A stretch of DNA of 64,000 nucleotides from Sinomonas sp. ASV322 (lineage in GTDB: Bacteria; Actinomycetota; Actinomycetes; Actinomycetales; Micrococcaceae): contig NZ_JAVFJJ010000007.1 in the NCBI RefSeq assembly GCF_030908245.1, positions 62,001 to 126,000 on the forward strand. The letters run 5' to 3'. Below are positions 17,341 through 26,627 of this stretch, piece by piece. The notes beneath the pieces are model-generated. The model was not told the origin of the DNA, did not search any database, and saw nothing but the letters and a program-made list of their open reading frames with translations. Numbering within the stretch: position 1 is the stretch's first letter; each line of letters opens with the position of its first letter. The position numbers were made by a program, and so were the translations under genes.

Positions 17341-17960
17341 CGCTGGACCAGTCCACGCTCGACCAGCTGTGGGACTTCCACGATCCCGCGGCGTCAGAGG
17401 CCGCCTTCCGCCATGCGATCGCCGAAGCGGCGTACGACGACGTCGAACGCGCCGAGCTCACGACCCAGCTCGGGCGGGCCATCGCGCTGCAGGGCCGGTA
17501 CGAGGAGGCCGACGCGGTGCTCGACGACGTCGACGTCGGGCAGGACCCGACGATCGCCGTGCGAGTCCTCCTCGAGCGCGGCCGCGTGCTCAACTCCTCG
17601 GGCCACGCGGCCATGTCCGTTCCCCTCTTCGAGCAGGCCGCCGAGCTCGGCGAGCACCTCGGCGAGGAGTTCCTCGCAGCCGACGCGTTCCACATGCTCG
17701 CCCTCGCCGACGGCGGCCACGCCGAGTCATGGTCCCGGGCCGGCATCGAGTACGCGTCGACAGCGCACACCCCGCGGGTCCAACGCTGGTGCGTCTCGCT
17801 CCACGGCAATCTCGGCTGGCACTTGCTCGACGCCGGCGTGGCCCACCGCGCCCTCGTCGAGTTCCAGCTTGCCGAGCAGTGGGCGGTGCGGGCGGGCACG
17901 CCGGCGCAGGTCGCGTGGGCACGCGAGGGCATCGAGGCGAGCCGCACGGCGGGGGCTTAG
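17337..17960 (+). CDS. TPR-like repeat protein of unknown function
   Basis: A 207-residue, all-helical protein whose helical hairpins (LTTQLGRAIALQGRYEEADA, VRVLLERGRVLNSSGHAAMS, VQRWCVSLHGNLGWHLLDAG) follow the tetratricopeptide pattern of small residues. Such proteins are scaffolds; no catalytic residues are visible. It is translationally coupled to the YjbR gene, which suggests the two act together, but this is inference. It ends convergently with the DUF5937 regulator. Confidence 0.7.
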   Translation: MTLDQSTLDQLWDFHDPAASEAAFRHAIAEAAYDDVERAELTTQLGRAIALQGRYEEADAVLDDVDVGQDPTIAVRVLLERGRVLNSSGHAAMSVPLFEQAAELGEHLGEEFLAADAFHMLALADGGHAESWSRAGIEYASTAHTPRVQRWCVSLHGNLGWHLLDAGVAHRALVEFQLAEQWAVRAGTPAQVAWAREGIEASRTAGA

Positions 17961-17972
17961 CCTAAGGCGCCC

Positions 17973-18962
17973 TCAGGCCCGTGCGAGCAGCTCCTCGCCG
18001 ACCTTGCCCCGCTGGTAGAACACCTCTCTCCCGGAGCGCAGCGGCTCCGTGAGGCCCGACTCGGCCAGAATCTTCAAGTGACTGCTGACCGTCCCGGCGG
18101 CGAGGTCGAGCGCGCACGCGAGCTGCGTCGTCGTCATCGGGACGTCGAGCTGGGCGAGGATCTGGGCGCGCGTGCGCCCGAGGAGCCGCGAGATGGGGCT
18201 CTCGTTCGTCTCGCGGACCTTCTCCCACAAGCGCCCGACGCCCCGCGGCGCGTACGTGATCGTCGGCACGAACGGCGCCGTGTTGAGGACGAGCGTGTTC
18301 GGCCACACGAACGCGTTCGGCACGAGGATGAGTCCACGCCCGGGTTCGGGCAGGGTCGTCACCTCGCAGCCGCGCGTGATTTCGAGACCGTCCGGCGTGG
18401 GCCGGACGCTCGGATGGAGCGTCTTGAAGACCTCCTGGATCCCGTGGCGCGCGAGCTCTTCGAGCCGCGAGTCGATGTCCGCGAGCAGCACCGAGCGCAG
18501 GCGCGGCCAATAGGGTTCGACGGCGGTGCTCCAGTACCACTCGAGCGCGTCGGCCACGCGGGCCACGCCGCGCGCGACATCCTCGCGGAACTCGGCGACG
18601 ATCGGGCCGGCGTAGTCGGGGAGCTTCCGGTGGCCGAGGTACTCCAGGTCGCGGTGCCACAGCTCGGCCGGGATGTCGGCGAACGCCGCGAGTGAGTCCG
18701 AGAGCGTGTCTTGCCTATCGGGGGTGGGGGTAAGCGCGTCGGGGATGGGACCGTTCGCCGGCACGAGAGTGGTGAGGAGGCGGAGGTGCTCTCGCGACTT
18801 CGGATCGGGGGAGGCCGCGAGCCGCTTCTTGGCCTCGTCGATCCATGGCTTGTGCAGGGCCGTGCCCTGCTGGAGTGCGCGGAGGCTCGTGACGGTTTCC
18901 CAGATGGGCGAGGCCTCGAAGCGGACCCTCGTGAGGTCTTCGCTTGTGAGTCGGATGAGCAT
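17973..18962 (-). CDS. ArsR-type regulator with N-terminal DUF5937 domain
   Basis: A 329-residue protein. Residues 1-240 match the DUF5937 layout, opening LIRLTSEDLTRVRFEASPIW and with RDLEYLGHRKLPDYAGPIV in the middle. Residues 250-329 are an ArsR-like winged helix: SRLLGRTRAQILAQLDVPMT then LAAGTVSSHLKILAESGL and a terminal REVFYQRG. Common in actinobacteria; ligand and targets unknown. TAGGCT is six bases before the ATG at 18962, so the mRNA is probably leaderless. Divergent from the small gene at 19056 across 93 bases. Confidence 0.85.
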   Translation of the reverse strand: MLIRLTSEDLTRVRFEASPIWETVTSLRALQQGTALHKPWIDEAKKRLAASPDPKSREHLRLLTTLVPANGPIPDALTPTPDRQDTLSDSLAAFADIPAELWHRDLEYLGHRKLPDYAGPIVAEFREDVARGVARVADALEWYWSTAVEPYWPRLRSVLLADIDSRLEELARHGIQEVFKTLHPSVRPTPDGLEITRGCEVTTLPEPGRGLILVPNAFVWPNTLVLNTAPFVPTITYAPRGVGRLWEKVRETNESPISRLLGRTRAQILAQLDVPMTTTQLACALDLAAGTVSSHLKILAESGLTEPLRSGREVFYQRGKVGEELLARA

Positions 18963-19055
18963 GGAAACAGCCTAGGAACGCCGGGGCACAAGGTCGAGGA
19001 TTCGGGCAGGATCGAATCGTTTCCTCCGCGATCCGGTCTCGGCAGACTGCTTGCC

Positions 19056-19313
19056 ATGACCACGAACACCTGCACCGCAGAGCCCACCGTCCGCTCGTAC
19101 CGCCCCGCTCCTCGCCGCGTGGTCCGCCGCGCCCACGGCGACTCCTCTCGCGTGGCGGGAGCGTCGCCGTCGTCCGTTCTTCGCCGCGCCGCGGCCCTCG
19201 CGTGGTCCTGGCTCGCCAAGCACGTGCGCGAAGCCCGCGACCTCGACGCGCGGCTCGCAGCGCGCCGCGAGGAGGACGCCCGCTCGCTCGGCACGCTCAC
19301 GCGCCTCCTGTGA
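19056..19313 (+). CDS. Small basic hypothetical protein
   Basis: An 85-residue Arg/Ala-rich protein starting MTTNTCTAEPTVRSYRPAP, with an amphipathic, possibly membrane-associated stretch VLRRAAALAWSWLAKHVREA. No family recognised. A -10-like CAGACT stands seven bases before the ATG. Its TGA overlaps the GTG start of the MpaB-like gene (GTGA at 19310-19313), which is the main support for it being real. Confidence 0.55.
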   Translation: MTTNTCTAEPTVRSYRPAPRRVVRRAHGDSSRVAGASPSSVLRRAAALAWSWLAKHVREARDLDARLAARREEDARSLGTLTRLL

Positions 19314-20287
19314 GGGACGCGATTTACGAAGCAGGCGTTGCCGCTGGCACCTCCCTGCGCGACGCTTGGAACGTGAGCAACGGTGTCCTCGAGCCCCTGC
19401 GCCGGCGGCTGAGCCTGACCTTCGCGGGCCAGTCGGAAGGGATCCCCGCGTGGGAGCTAGCGCTCGAGGACGGCGACGACGCGGGCTACTTCGCCCCCGA
19501 TTCGGTCACGTGGCGTGTGCACGGCGGGATGACGACGATCGTCGGCGGGATCCGCGCGCTCCTCACGCAGGCTCTGCATCCGGGCGTTCTCGCTGGCGTC
19601 CTCGACCATTCGTATTACCAGGATGACCCGCTCGCGCGCCTCGCCCGCACGATCCGCTGGGTCTTCACCGTGACGTTCGGCGACACCAGGGCCGCCCGCA
19701 CCGCGTGCGAGCACGTGCGGCGGCGGCACGCCCCGGTTGTCGGGCGGTATGTCGACGGGCGCGGCGTCGAGCGCGACTATTCCGCGAACGATCCCGAGCT
19801 GCTCGAATGGGTCCACATCGCGTTCACCGACGCGTTCCTCGGCGCGTACGAATACGTCCGGTGCCCTCTCCCGCCGGCCCGCGCGGACCAGTACGTGCGC
19901 GAGTGGGCCGTCGCCGGGGAGCTCATGGGCGTCGAGTCGCCGCCGCGCTCGGTCGCCGCCCTCCGGGAACGGCTCGAGGCGTACGACGACGGCGCGCGCC
20001 TCGCACATTCGCCGCGCCTCGACGAGGTGGTCGGCTTCCTGCGGAAGCTCCCGCTTGACCCCATGCTCGTGCCGGGGTATCGGACGCTCTTCGCGGCCGC
20101 GGTCGATTCGATGCCGCACCGGTACACTGACCTGCTCGGTCTCGACCGGTCCTCGCTCGGGCGGGGCCTGCTCCCGCCGAAGCCCGCCGCGTCGGTCACT
20201 CTCGCCGTCGTCGGCCTCGCGCTCGGGAATCCGGGCCCGAGCGAGCAGGCGGCGCGGCGGCGCCTCGCGCGGCTCGGAGTCCTCTGA
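19310..20287 (+). CDS. Oxygenase MpaB-like (DUF2236) protein
   Basis: A 325-residue all-helical protein of the DUF2236/latex-clearing-protein superfamily. Diagnostic motifs are SVTWRVHGG, LLTQALHPGVLAGVLDHS (haem-pocket Lys/Arg/His region), RWVFTVTFGDT and WVHIAFTDAFLGAYE. Family members are haem b-containing oxygenases, such as MpaB, or uncharacterised actinobacterial relatives. The GTG start overlaps the preceding small gene. Substrate unknown. Confidence 0.82.
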   Translation: MRDAIYEAGVAAGTSLRDAWNVSNGVLEPLRRRLSLTFAGQSEGIPAWELALEDGDDAGYFAPDSVTWRVHGGMTTIVGGIRALLTQALHPGVLAGVLDHSYYQDDPLARLARTIRWVFTVTFGDTRAARTACEHVRRRHAPVVGRYVDGRGVERDYSANDPELLEWVHIAFTDAFLGAYEYVRCPLPPARADQYVREWAVAGELMGVESPPRSVAALRERLEAYDDGARLAHSPRLDEVVGFLRKLPLDPMLVPGYRTLFAAAVDSMPHRYTDLLGLDRSSLGRGLLPPKPAASVTLAVVGLALGNPGPSEQAARRRLARLGVL

Positions 20288-20316
20288 CCCCGGCCTGGGC
20301 AGGGGAGAATAGCCCC

Positions 20317-20610
20317 ATGTGGATCGCGTGGATCGAGGTGGACCTTCTGCTCGGGGACGTGCACTCGCTCAAGGAGAAGCGTGCGATTGTCCGTCCGCTC
20401 GTCGGCGAGCTGCGGCGGCGGTTCGACGTCTCGGCGGCCGAGGTCGGAGCCCAGGACCTGCACCGCCGCGCAGAGCTCGGTGCCGTGCTCGTCTCGGCCG
20501 ACCGGGCGCACGCTGTCGAGGTGCTTGACGCCGTCGAGCGGTTCCTCGCCGGACGCCCCGAGCTCGAGCTCCTGAGCGCGCGTCGCCGCGAGCTCCGCAG
20601 CGACGACTAG
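20317..20610 (+). CDS. DUF503 family protein
   Basis: A 97-residue protein with the DUF503 opening MWIAWIEVDLLLGDVHSLKEKR, then VGELRRRFDVSAAEVGAQDL and AVLVSADRAHAVEVLDAV. DUF503 proteins (YlxP type) are small ferredoxin-like folds often placed next to rbfA or translation genes and proposed to bind RNA; here the gene stands alone. AGGGGAG is 10 bases before the ATG. It is followed by the first 56-bp palindrome. Confidence 0.85.
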   Translation: MWIAWIEVDLLLGDVHSLKEKRAIVRPLVGELRRRFDVSAAEVGAQDLHRRAELGAVLVSADRAHAVEVLDAVERFLAGRPELELLSARRRELRSDD

Positions 20611-20622
20611 CTCCCGTTTCAT

Positions 20623-20678
20623 CGACTGCTCCGTAACTGTCGTTTTGAAACCTCATAACGACAGTTACGGAGCAGTCG
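20623..20678. repeat. 56-bp palindromic element, copy 1 (22-bp perfect arms)
   Basis: Arms 20623-20644 and 20657-20678 are perfectly complementary, beginning CGACTGCTCCGTAACTG, with a 12-base loop. Copy 2 at 21682-21737 differs at only six of 56 positions. The element lies between DUF503 and the DUF559-type gene. It could be a terminator or a REP/MITE-like mobile palindrome. Confidence 0.85.
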
Positions 20679-20735
20679 CTTGGTGGCTGTGGATAACTCC
20701 CTGCAGCCCCTCCGGGAATCTGCTCGGATGGAGTC

Positions 20736-21695
20736 ATGAAGACTCCTCGACGCCTCCCAGGACATCTGCGGGACCGACCGTTCACCGTTGTCGAGGCTGT
20801 GGCCTCTGGAGTGTCGAAGCGACGTCTCCGCCACCGGTCCTTGCAGACCCTTGGGCGCGGGATTCGGCTTCAGAGCACGACGGCGCGGCTCCCGTTGATC
20901 GTGAGGATCCGACCGTTCCTAGAGGTCAACGAACGGTGTGCTGCGTCGCATGCGACGGCGGCCGAGATCCACGGATTGCCGACGCGCCGGAAGCGGCAGG
21001 GCGAGCCCGAGGCATATCACGTAATTCGCCCCGAAGGCGCCGCTCAGCTCAAGCGGGCCCACGTCGTCGTCCACCGGGCGAAGCTGTTTGACGACGAGGT
21101 GACGTTCAGGCATGAGGTCCCTGTCACCACCCCCGCCCGGACGTGGCTGGACCTAGCGGAGAGATTGACCATCGACGAGCTCGTGGCCGTGGGGGATGCG
21201 TGCGTGCGGTTTCCATATCCCGAGCTCGAGGGCCGGGGCGAGCCATATTGCTCCATCGATGATCTCCGCCGGATCGTGGACCGGCACAACGGCAAGCGCG
21301 GGATCCGGAAGGCGCGGCTCGCTCTTGGGCTCATCCGCGTTGGCTCGGACTCGCCCCAAGAGACGCAATTGCGTCTTGAGCTTGTGCGGGCAGGCCTCCC
21401 CGCGCCGCAGCTCAACGTTCAGATCCTTGGTCGGGACGGCCGTCCCGGCCCGAAGCCGGACATCGCTTTTGTCGCGTACCGCGTGGGCGTCGAGTATGAG
21501 GGCGCGCACCATAGCGAACAGGATCAGGTGATGCGAGATATCTCGAGGTCCGAGCGTTATGCCGACGTCCGATGGTCCGAGGTGCGGATCTCGAAGCGGC
21601 ACATGATCAACGACGCGAAGGCGGCCGTCGCGAAGGTGCGCACGGCCCTCATTCAAGCGGGCTGGCGCCCTGGTCGCAAAACGACTGCTCCGTAA
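20736..21695 (+). CDS. DUF559-type nuclease-like protein with AbiEi-like N-terminal domain
   Basis: A 319-residue protein. The N-terminus (RPFTVVEAVASGVSKRRLRH, then LGRGIRL) resembles the helix-turn-helix of AbiEi-type antitoxins; the C-terminus (about 225-310) resembles the DUF559/Vsr-like PD-(D/E)xK fold with KPDIAFVAYRVGVEYEG and HHSEQDQVMRD. Such genes are common in actinobacteria and uncharacterised; nuclease activity is inferred. The coding part for the last residues TTAP and its TAA stop (21693-21695) lie inside palindrome copy 2, so the gene and repeat are physically fused. GGATGG precedes the ATG. Confidence 0.75.
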   Translation: MKTPRRLPGHLRDRPFTVVEAVASGVSKRRLRHRSLQTLGRGIRLQSTTARLPLIVRIRPFLEVNERCAASHATAAEIHGLPTRRKRQGEPEAYHVIRPEGAAQLKRAHVVVHRAKLFDDEVTFRHEVPVTTPARTWLDLAERLTIDELVAVGDACVRFPYPELEGRGEPYCSIDDLRRIVDRHNGKRGIRKARLALGLIRVGSDSPQETQLRLELVRAGLPAPQLNVQILGRDGRPGPKPDIAFVAYRVGVEYEGAHHSEQDQVMRDISRSERYADVRWSEVRISKRHMINDAKAAVAKVRTALIQAGWRPGRKTTAP

Positions 21696-21737
21696 CTGTC
21701 GTTCTGAGCGCTCAAAACGACATTTACGGAGCAGTCG
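21682..21737. repeat. 56-bp palindromic element, copy 2
   Basis: Arms 21682-21709 and 21710-21737 pair at 26 of 28 positions with no loop; the centre is TGAGCGCTCA. The first 22 bases are identical to copy 1. It supplies the DUF559-type gene's stop codon and lies between that gene and purL, which converge, so it may also be a bidirectional terminator. Confidence 0.85.
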
Positions 21738-21758
21738 ATGCTGTGGGCGGGGAATCTG

Positions 21759-24080
21759 TCAGCCGAAGTACTTCGGCAGCGTCCCCTCGTGCGCCTCGCG
21801 GAGTTCGGCGATCGGGAGGTCGAACAGGCCCTGGACCTCAAGCGAGGTCGCGAGGACGTCGACGACGCCGAGGCGCACCACCGGGAACTGGCGGGCGGCG
21901 GCCATGTCGTTGAACCGCACCTCCTCGGAGCGCGGGACGGCGACGACGGCGCGCGCCTGCGACTCCGAGAACAGCGCCGTGAACGCGTCCACGCCGTCGC
22001 GCGCGCACAGGTCATCGAGCGCCACGCGCGCGCCGACGCCGAAGCGCAGCACCATCTCGGACAGTGCCGCGGCGAGGCCACCCTCGGAGAGGTCGTGCGC
22101 GGAGTCGATCATCCCGTCGCGCGAGGCGTTGATGAGGATTGCGCCGAGCGTCTTCTCCGCCTCGAGGTCGAGCTTCGGCGGGAGGCCGCCGAGGTGCCCG
22201 CGCAGGTTCGCGAACTCCGAGCCGTCGAGCTCATCGCGCGTGGTGCCGAGGAGGTAGATTGCCTGGCCGTCCGCGTTCTGCTGCCAGCCCGACGGCGTGC
22301 GGCGAGCGACGTCGTCGAACTTGCCCAGGACGCCGACCACCGGGGTGGGGTGGATCGCCGTCGTGCCCGTCTGGTTGTAGAGCGAGACGTTGCCGCCGGT
22401 CACCGGGATGCCGAGTGTCTGGCACGCGTCCGCCAGGCCGCGCACGGCCTCGGCGAACTGCCACATGACCTCGGGGTCCTCGGGGGAGCCGAAGTTGAGG
22501 CAGTCGGTCACGGCCATCGGCACGGCGCCAGAGGTCGCGACGTTGCGGTACGACTCCGCAAGGGCGAGCTGCGCACCCGTGTACGGGTCGAGGTAGGCGT
22601 AGCGGCCGTTCGCGTCGGTCGAGATCGCGACGCCGAGGCCGGTCTCCTCGTCGACGCGGATCACGCCCGCGTCGTCGGGGGAGGCGAGGGCCGTGTTGCC
22701 GCCCACGTAGTGGTCATACTGCTTCGTGACCCACGACTTGTCGCACATGTTGGGGGAGGCCATGAGCTCGAGGACGGCGGCCTTGAGTTCGTCGCCGCTC
22801 TCCGGAAGCGCCTTGCCCGCGGCGGAGGTCCGGAACGTATCGGCCTGGACGCCGTCGAGCCACTCAGGCCGCTTGAACGGACGGTTGTAGACCGGGCCCT
22901 CGTGGGCCACCGTGCGGGGGTCCACGTCGACGATCGTCTCGCCGTCCCACGTGATCACGAGCCGGCCCGAGTCCGTGACCTCGCCGAGCCACGAGAACTC
23001 GACGTTCCACTTCTCCATGACCTTCTCGAACTCGGCCACGTGCTCCGGCGTGACGACCGCCATCATGCGTTCCTGCGACTCGGACATGAGGATCTCGCCC
23101 GGCGTCAGGGTGGGGTCGCGCAGCAGGACGTTCGTGAGCTCGACACGCATGCCGCCCTCGCCGTTAGAGGCGAGCTCCGACGTCGCGCAGGATATGCCGG
23201 CGGCGCCGAGGTCTTGGATGCCCTCGACGAGCGAGTGCTTGAAGAGCTCGAGGCAGCACTCGATGAGCACCTTCTCGGCGAACGGGTCGCCGACCTGGAC
23301 GGCGGGGCGCTTTGACGGCTTCGTGTCGTCGAAGGACTCCGACGCCAGAACCGAGGCCCCGCCGATCCCGTCGCCGCCCGTGCGGGCGCCGAACAGCACG
23401 ACGCGGTTGCCCACGCCCGAGGCGTTGGCGAGGCGCAGGTCCTCGTGGCGCAGGACGCCGACGGCGAGCGCGTTCACGAGCGGGTTCGCCTGGTAGATCG
23501 GGTCGAACACGACCTCGCCGCCGATGTTCGGCAGGCCGAGCGAGTTCCCGTAGCCGCCGATCCCGGAGACGATGCCGTGCACGAGGCGGGCCGTGTCCGG
23601 GTGGTCGATCGCGCCGAAGCGCAGCGGGTCCATGACCGCCACGGGGCGGGCGCCCATCGAGATGATGTCGCGCACGATGCCGCCGATGCCCGTCGCCGCG
23701 CCCTGGTACGGCTCGACGAACGAGGGGTGGTTGTGGGACTCGACCTTGAACGTGACGGCCCAGCCGTCCCCGAGGTCGGTGACACCGGCGTTCTCGCCGA
23801 TGCCCACCATCATGTCCTTCTTCATCTCGTCGGTGAGCTTTTCGCCGAACTGGCGGAGGTGCACCTTCGAGGACTTGTAGGAGCAGTGCTCGCTCCACAT
23901 GACCGAGTACATCGCGAGCTCGGCCGCGGTGGGGCGGCGGTTCAGGAGCTTGAGGATCTCCTCGAACTCGTTCTGCTTGAGGCCGAGCTCGGCCCAGGGC
24001 AGCTCGACGTCCGGGGTCCCCGCGGCGTGCTCGACCGTGTCGATGTTGAACTTCTGCGCAGTTGTCATGTCGCGGCTCAC
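21759..24080 (-). CDS. purL: Phosphoribosylformylglycinamidine synthase subunit PurL
   Basis: A 773-residue small-type PurL, the ATP-dependent synthase subunit of the PurSQL complex that converts FGAR and glutamine to FGAM. Motifs: [15 protein letters not shown] near the N-terminus, [28 protein letters not shown], and the second AIR-synthase-like half with [12 protein letters not shown] and [11 protein letters not shown]. The GTG at 24080 overlaps the purQ stop; an ATG at 24068 (MTTAQKF) is an alternative start. Last gene of purS-purQ-purL, typical actinobacterial order; ends before palindrome copy 2. Confidence 0.97.
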   Translation of the reverse strand: MSRDMTTAQKFNIDTVEHAAGTPDVELPWAELGLKQNEFEEILKLLNRRPTAAELAMYSVMWSEHCSYKSSKVHLRQFGEKLTDEMKKDMMVGIGENAGVTDLGDGWAVTFKVESHNHPSFVEPYQGAATGIGGIVRDIISMGARPVAVMDPLRFGAIDHPDTARLVHGIVSGIGGYGNSLGLPNIGGEVVFDPIYQANPLVNALAVGVLRHEDLRLANASGVGNRVVLFGARTGGDGIGGASVLASESFDDTKPSKRPAVQVGDPFAEKVLIECCLELFKHSLVEGIQDLGAAGISCATSELASNGEGGMRVELTNVLLRDPTLTPGEILMSESQERMMAVVTPEHVAEFEKVMEKWNVEFSWLGEVTDSGRLVITWDGETIVDVDPRTVAHEGPVYNRPFKRPEWLDGVQADTFRTSAAGKALPESGDELKAAVLELMASPNMCDKSWVTKQYDHYVGGNTALASPDDAGVIRVDEETGLGVAISTDANGRYAYLDPYTGAQLALAESYRNVATSGAVPMAVTDCLNFGSPEDPEVMWQFAEAVRGLADACQTLGIPVTGGNVSLYNQTGTTAIHPTPVVGVLGKFDDVARRTPSGWQQNADGQAIYLLGTTRDELDGSEFANLRGHLGGLPPKLDLEAEKTLGAILINASRDGMIDSAHDLSEGGLAAALSEMVLRFGVGARVALDDLCARDGVDAFTALFSESQARAVVAVPRSEEVRFNDMAAARQFPVVRLGVVDVLATSLEVQGLFDLPIAELREAHEGTLPKYFG

Positions 24081-24850
24081 TTTGACTCTCCCACGAGCGT
24101 GCTCAGGACGGACGCGAAGAAGCCGAGGCCGTCGGTGCTGTAGGTTCCGTTGGCGTCGAGCGGGCCGAAGCCCGGCTCGACGGCGTGCTCGGGGTGCGGC
24201 ATGAGCCCCACGACGTTGCCCGCCGTGTTGGTGATGCCTGCGATCCCGCGGCGCGAGCCGTTCGGGTTCCAGCCGACGTAGCGGAAGGCGACCCGTCCCT
24301 CGGCCTCAAGGGCGTCGAGCGTCTTCTCGTCCGCCACGTACTGGCCGTCCTGGTTCTTGAGGACGATGGTGATCTCCTGGCCCTCGCGGTACTCGTTGGT
24401 CCAGGCCGTGTGGTTGTTCTCGACGCGCAGGGTCTGGTCGCGGCAGATGAACTTGAGGTGGTCGTTCTTGACCATCGAACCCGGCAGGAGGTGCGCTTCC
24501 GTGAGGATCTGGAAGCCATTGCAGATGCCGAGCACGGGCAGCTTGTCGATCGAGTTCGCGGCGTCGACGATCTTCGCCATGAGCGGGGCGAAGCGGGCGA
24601 TCGCTCCCGCCCGGAGGTAGTCGCCGTAGGAGAACCCGCCGGGGATGACGACGGCGTCCACGCCACGGAGCGCGGCGGGATCAGTGTCGGCGTGCCACAG
24701 CGGGACGGGCGTCGCGCCGGCGAGGCGCACCGCGCGGGCGGCGTCGCGGTCGTCGAGCGTGCCCGGGAAGGTGACGACGCCGATCTTGGCGTCGGAGAGC
24801 GGCGCGTTCTCGGGAGCCCCGAGGTCCGCGATGAGGGGTGTCTCGCTCAT
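24077..24850 (-). CDS. purQ: Phosphoribosylformylglycinamidine synthase subunit PurQ
   Basis: A 257-residue class I glutamine amidotransferase that supplies ammonia to PurL. The segment [17 protein letters not shown], the nucleophile elbow [10 protein letters not shown] (Cys) and the catalytic His/Glu in [10 protein letters not shown] are present. The start at 24850 leaves a 2-base gap to the purS stop; its own stop overlaps the purL GTG. The first ~20 residues before [10 protein letters not shown] are a short extension relative to many PurQ proteins. Confidence 0.96.
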   Translation of the reverse strand: MSETPLIADLGAPENAPLSDAKIGVVTFPGTLDDRDAARAVRLAGATPVPLWHADTDPAALRGVDAVVIPGGFSYGDYLRAGAIARFAPLMAKIVDAANSIDKLPVLGICNGFQILTEAHLLPGSMVKNDHLKFICRDQTLRVENNHTAWTNEYREGQEITIVLKNQDGQYVADEKTLDALEAEGRVAFRYVGWNPNGSRRGIAGITNTAGNVVGLMPHPEHAVEPGFGPLDANGTYSTDGLGFFASVLSTLVGESK

Positions 24851-24852
24851 GC

Positions 24853-25119
24853 TCACTCGGCCTCGGCGTCCTCGGCGAGGACTTCCACGTTCACGACATC
24901 CTCGATGACGGGGTTCGAGAGCATGGTCGAGGCGGCGTTGCGGGCCTGCTCGAGGATCTCCTCCGTGACTTCGCCGTCGACCGTGAGCTCGAAGCGCTTG
25001 CCCTGGCGCACGCTGCTGAAGGCGGTGAAACCGAGCCGCGGCAGCGCCCCGACGATCGCCTTCCCCTGAGGGTCGAGAATCTCGGGCTTCGGCATGACAT
25101 CGACAACGATCCGGGGCAT
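24853..25119 (-). CDS. purS: Phosphoribosylformylglycinamidine synthase subunit PurS
   Basis: An 88-residue subunit that bridges PurQ and PurL. Typical sequence: [36 protein letters not shown], and a C-terminal [18 protein letters not shown] precedes the ATG. A TAGAAT box on the minus strand (25207-25212) is the likely -10 of the purSQL operon, giving a leader of about 80 bases. Confidence 0.96.
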   Translation of the reverse strand: MPRIVVDVMPKPEILDPQGKAIVGALPRLGFTAFSSVRQGKRFELTVDGEVTEEILEQARNAASTMLSNPVIEDVVNVEVLAEDAEAE

Positions 25120-25256
25120 CGAGCAGGCTCCTGTGCTTGGGGGTGAGTGGGCAAGCCACAGAAGTGCCCGTCTTACGCCGTGAGCGCTCCGCGAGCTTGC
25201 AACCCGATTCTACCGGAGCGCCCCGAGGCCGCAGGAATCGCAGCTAATCTGGCCAT

Positions 25257-25640
25257 ATGACTCTCGATCCTGGCGCGCGCTGCCCGTGCGGCACGGGGGA
25301 GACCTATGGCGCGTGCTGCGGCCGCTACCACGCGGGCCAGACGGCTCCGACGGCCGAAGCGCTCATGCGCTCGCGGTACAGCGCCTTCGCCGTGGGGGAC
25401 CGGGACTACCTCGTCGCGACGTGGCATCCGTCCACGCGCCCCGCAGTGCTCGAACTCGACGGTCGAACGCAGTGGCGACGCCTCGACGTCGTCCGCACCG
25501 AGGCGGGAGGCCCCTTCGATGACCGCGGCGTCGTCGAATTCGAGGCGAGATATGCGGACGACGACGGGCGCGGAGTCCTGCGTGAGACGTCCCGTTTTGT
25601 GCGTGAGGGCGGGCGCTGGTTCTATCTCGACGCGGTCTGA
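25257..25640 (+). CDS. YchJ family protein with SEC-C-like zinc motif
   Basis: A 127-residue protein with N-terminal metal motif RCPCGTGETYGACCGRYH (CxC...CC), then the YchJ core APTAEALMRSRYSAFAVGD, YLVATWHPSTRP, and VEFEARYADDDGRG followed by LRETSRFVREGGRWFYLDA. The fold resembles NTF2-like proteins and the function is unknown. TAATCT is six bases before the ATG, so the message looks leaderless. Divergent from purS. Confidence 0.9.
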   Translation: MTLDPGARCPCGTGETYGACCGRYHAGQTAPTAEALMRSRYSAFAVGDRDYLVATWHPSTRPAVLELDGRTQWRRLDVVRTEAGGPFDDRGVVEFEARYADDDGRGVLRETSRFVREGGRWFYLDAV

Positions 25641-25659
25641 AACCGACGCTGACCCCACG

Positions 25660-26610
25660 CTAGCCGAGGGCTGCCGCCAGCGGCGCGATCGCCGTCGTCA
25701 GCCGTTCCCGCAGCGCCGCCGCCTCAGCCGCGAAGCCGCGCTGTCGCTCGACATACTCGGCCTTCCCCGCCGCAGTCTCGATGCGGATGGGCGAGTAGCC
25801 CCAGTCGGAGAGGTCGTACGGCGAGGCCTGCATGTCCATCTCGCGGATCCGCTGCGCGAGTTCGAAGCAGTCCATGAGCAGCTCGCCCGGCACGGCGGGC
25901 CCGAGCTTGTACGCCCATTTGTAGAGGTCCATGTTCGCGTGCAGGCACCCGGGCTGCTCGAGGTGCCGCTGCATCTCGCGCGTTAGCTGGAGCTCGTTGA
26001 GAGGCACGGCGTCCGGCGTGTAGAAGCGGAACGCGTCGAAGTGCGTGCAGCGGATCCTGTGCTCCTCGATGACCCGGTCCGTGCCCTCGGGGCCGAGCCG
26101 CAGCGGGAGATACTCGTGCCGGATCCCGAACTTCTCCGAGCGGTACGCCATGGCCCATTCGTGCAGGCCGAAGCACCCGAATTGCGCGGGCCGCCGGGCC
26201 GTTCCGCGCAGGATCACCGCGCAGAAGCGGACGGTCTCCTCGCGCTCGGCGAGGTAGCGCTCGGCGTCAAGGACGACGGCGGGACTCCCCTCGCGCGTGC
26301 CCGCGGCCTCACGTTCGCCATCGGTGAGGGCCCGGTAGTACTTCCAGCCGAGCCGCTCGGCGGCCGCGTCCCCGACGAGCACAACCCCCGCGCCGGGATG
26401 CCAGCGGCCGAGCTGGCCGGGCTTGAGCGTGTAATACGTGAACAGGAAATCTTCGACGGGGTGCTTCTTCCGCGCGTTCCGCCGCGCGACAAACGGCTCC
26501 GCGAATCGGGCCGCCCGCTCGGCGTGGGCGCGGGCGCGCGCGAGCCACTCGTGCTCGAGGAGCACGGTGCGAGGGGCTGCGGCGGGAGCGGCCGGAACGG
26601 GCGAGGGCAT
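25660..26610 (-). CDS. Conserved actinobacterial protein (often labelled 3-methyladenine DNA glycosylase-like)
   Basis: A 316-residue protein conserved in actinobacteria: HPVEDFLFTYYTLKPGQLGRW is the hallmark, followed by FGCFGLHEWAMAYR, RIRCTHFDAFRFYTP, QPGCLHANMDLYKW and SPYDLSDWGYSPI. The glycosylase label given to such proteins in databases is not backed by any catalytic motif I can see; the several conserved His residues may bind metal. Start ATG 26610 is favoured by GATAAT six bases upstream. The next gene in the same direction begins beyond 26628. Confidence 0.7.
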   Translation of the reverse strand: MPSPVPAAPAAAPRTVLLEHEWLARARAHAERAARFAEPFVARRNARKKHPVEDFLFTYYTLKPGQLGRWHPGAGVVLVGDAAAERLGWKYYRALTDGEREAAGTREGSPAVVLDAERYLAEREETVRFCAVILRGTARRPAQFGCFGLHEWAMAYRSEKFGIRHEYLPLRLGPEGTDRVIEEHRIRCTHFDAFRFYTPDAVPLNELQLTREMQRHLEQPGCLHANMDLYKWAYKLGPAVPGELLMDCFELAQRIREMDMQASPYDLSDWGYSPIRIETAAGKAEYVERQRGFAAEAAALRERLTTAIAPLAAALG

Positions 26611-26627
26611 CAGTCCATTATCCCCGG

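Noticed and set aside
21738-23315. Long plus-strand frame opposite purL
   Set aside because: Antisense of purL with biased composition and no motif.
25660-26610. True 3-methyladenine DNA glycosylase
   Set aside because: No helix-hairpin-helix or catalytic motif of known glycosylases is visible; the name is inherited from database labels.
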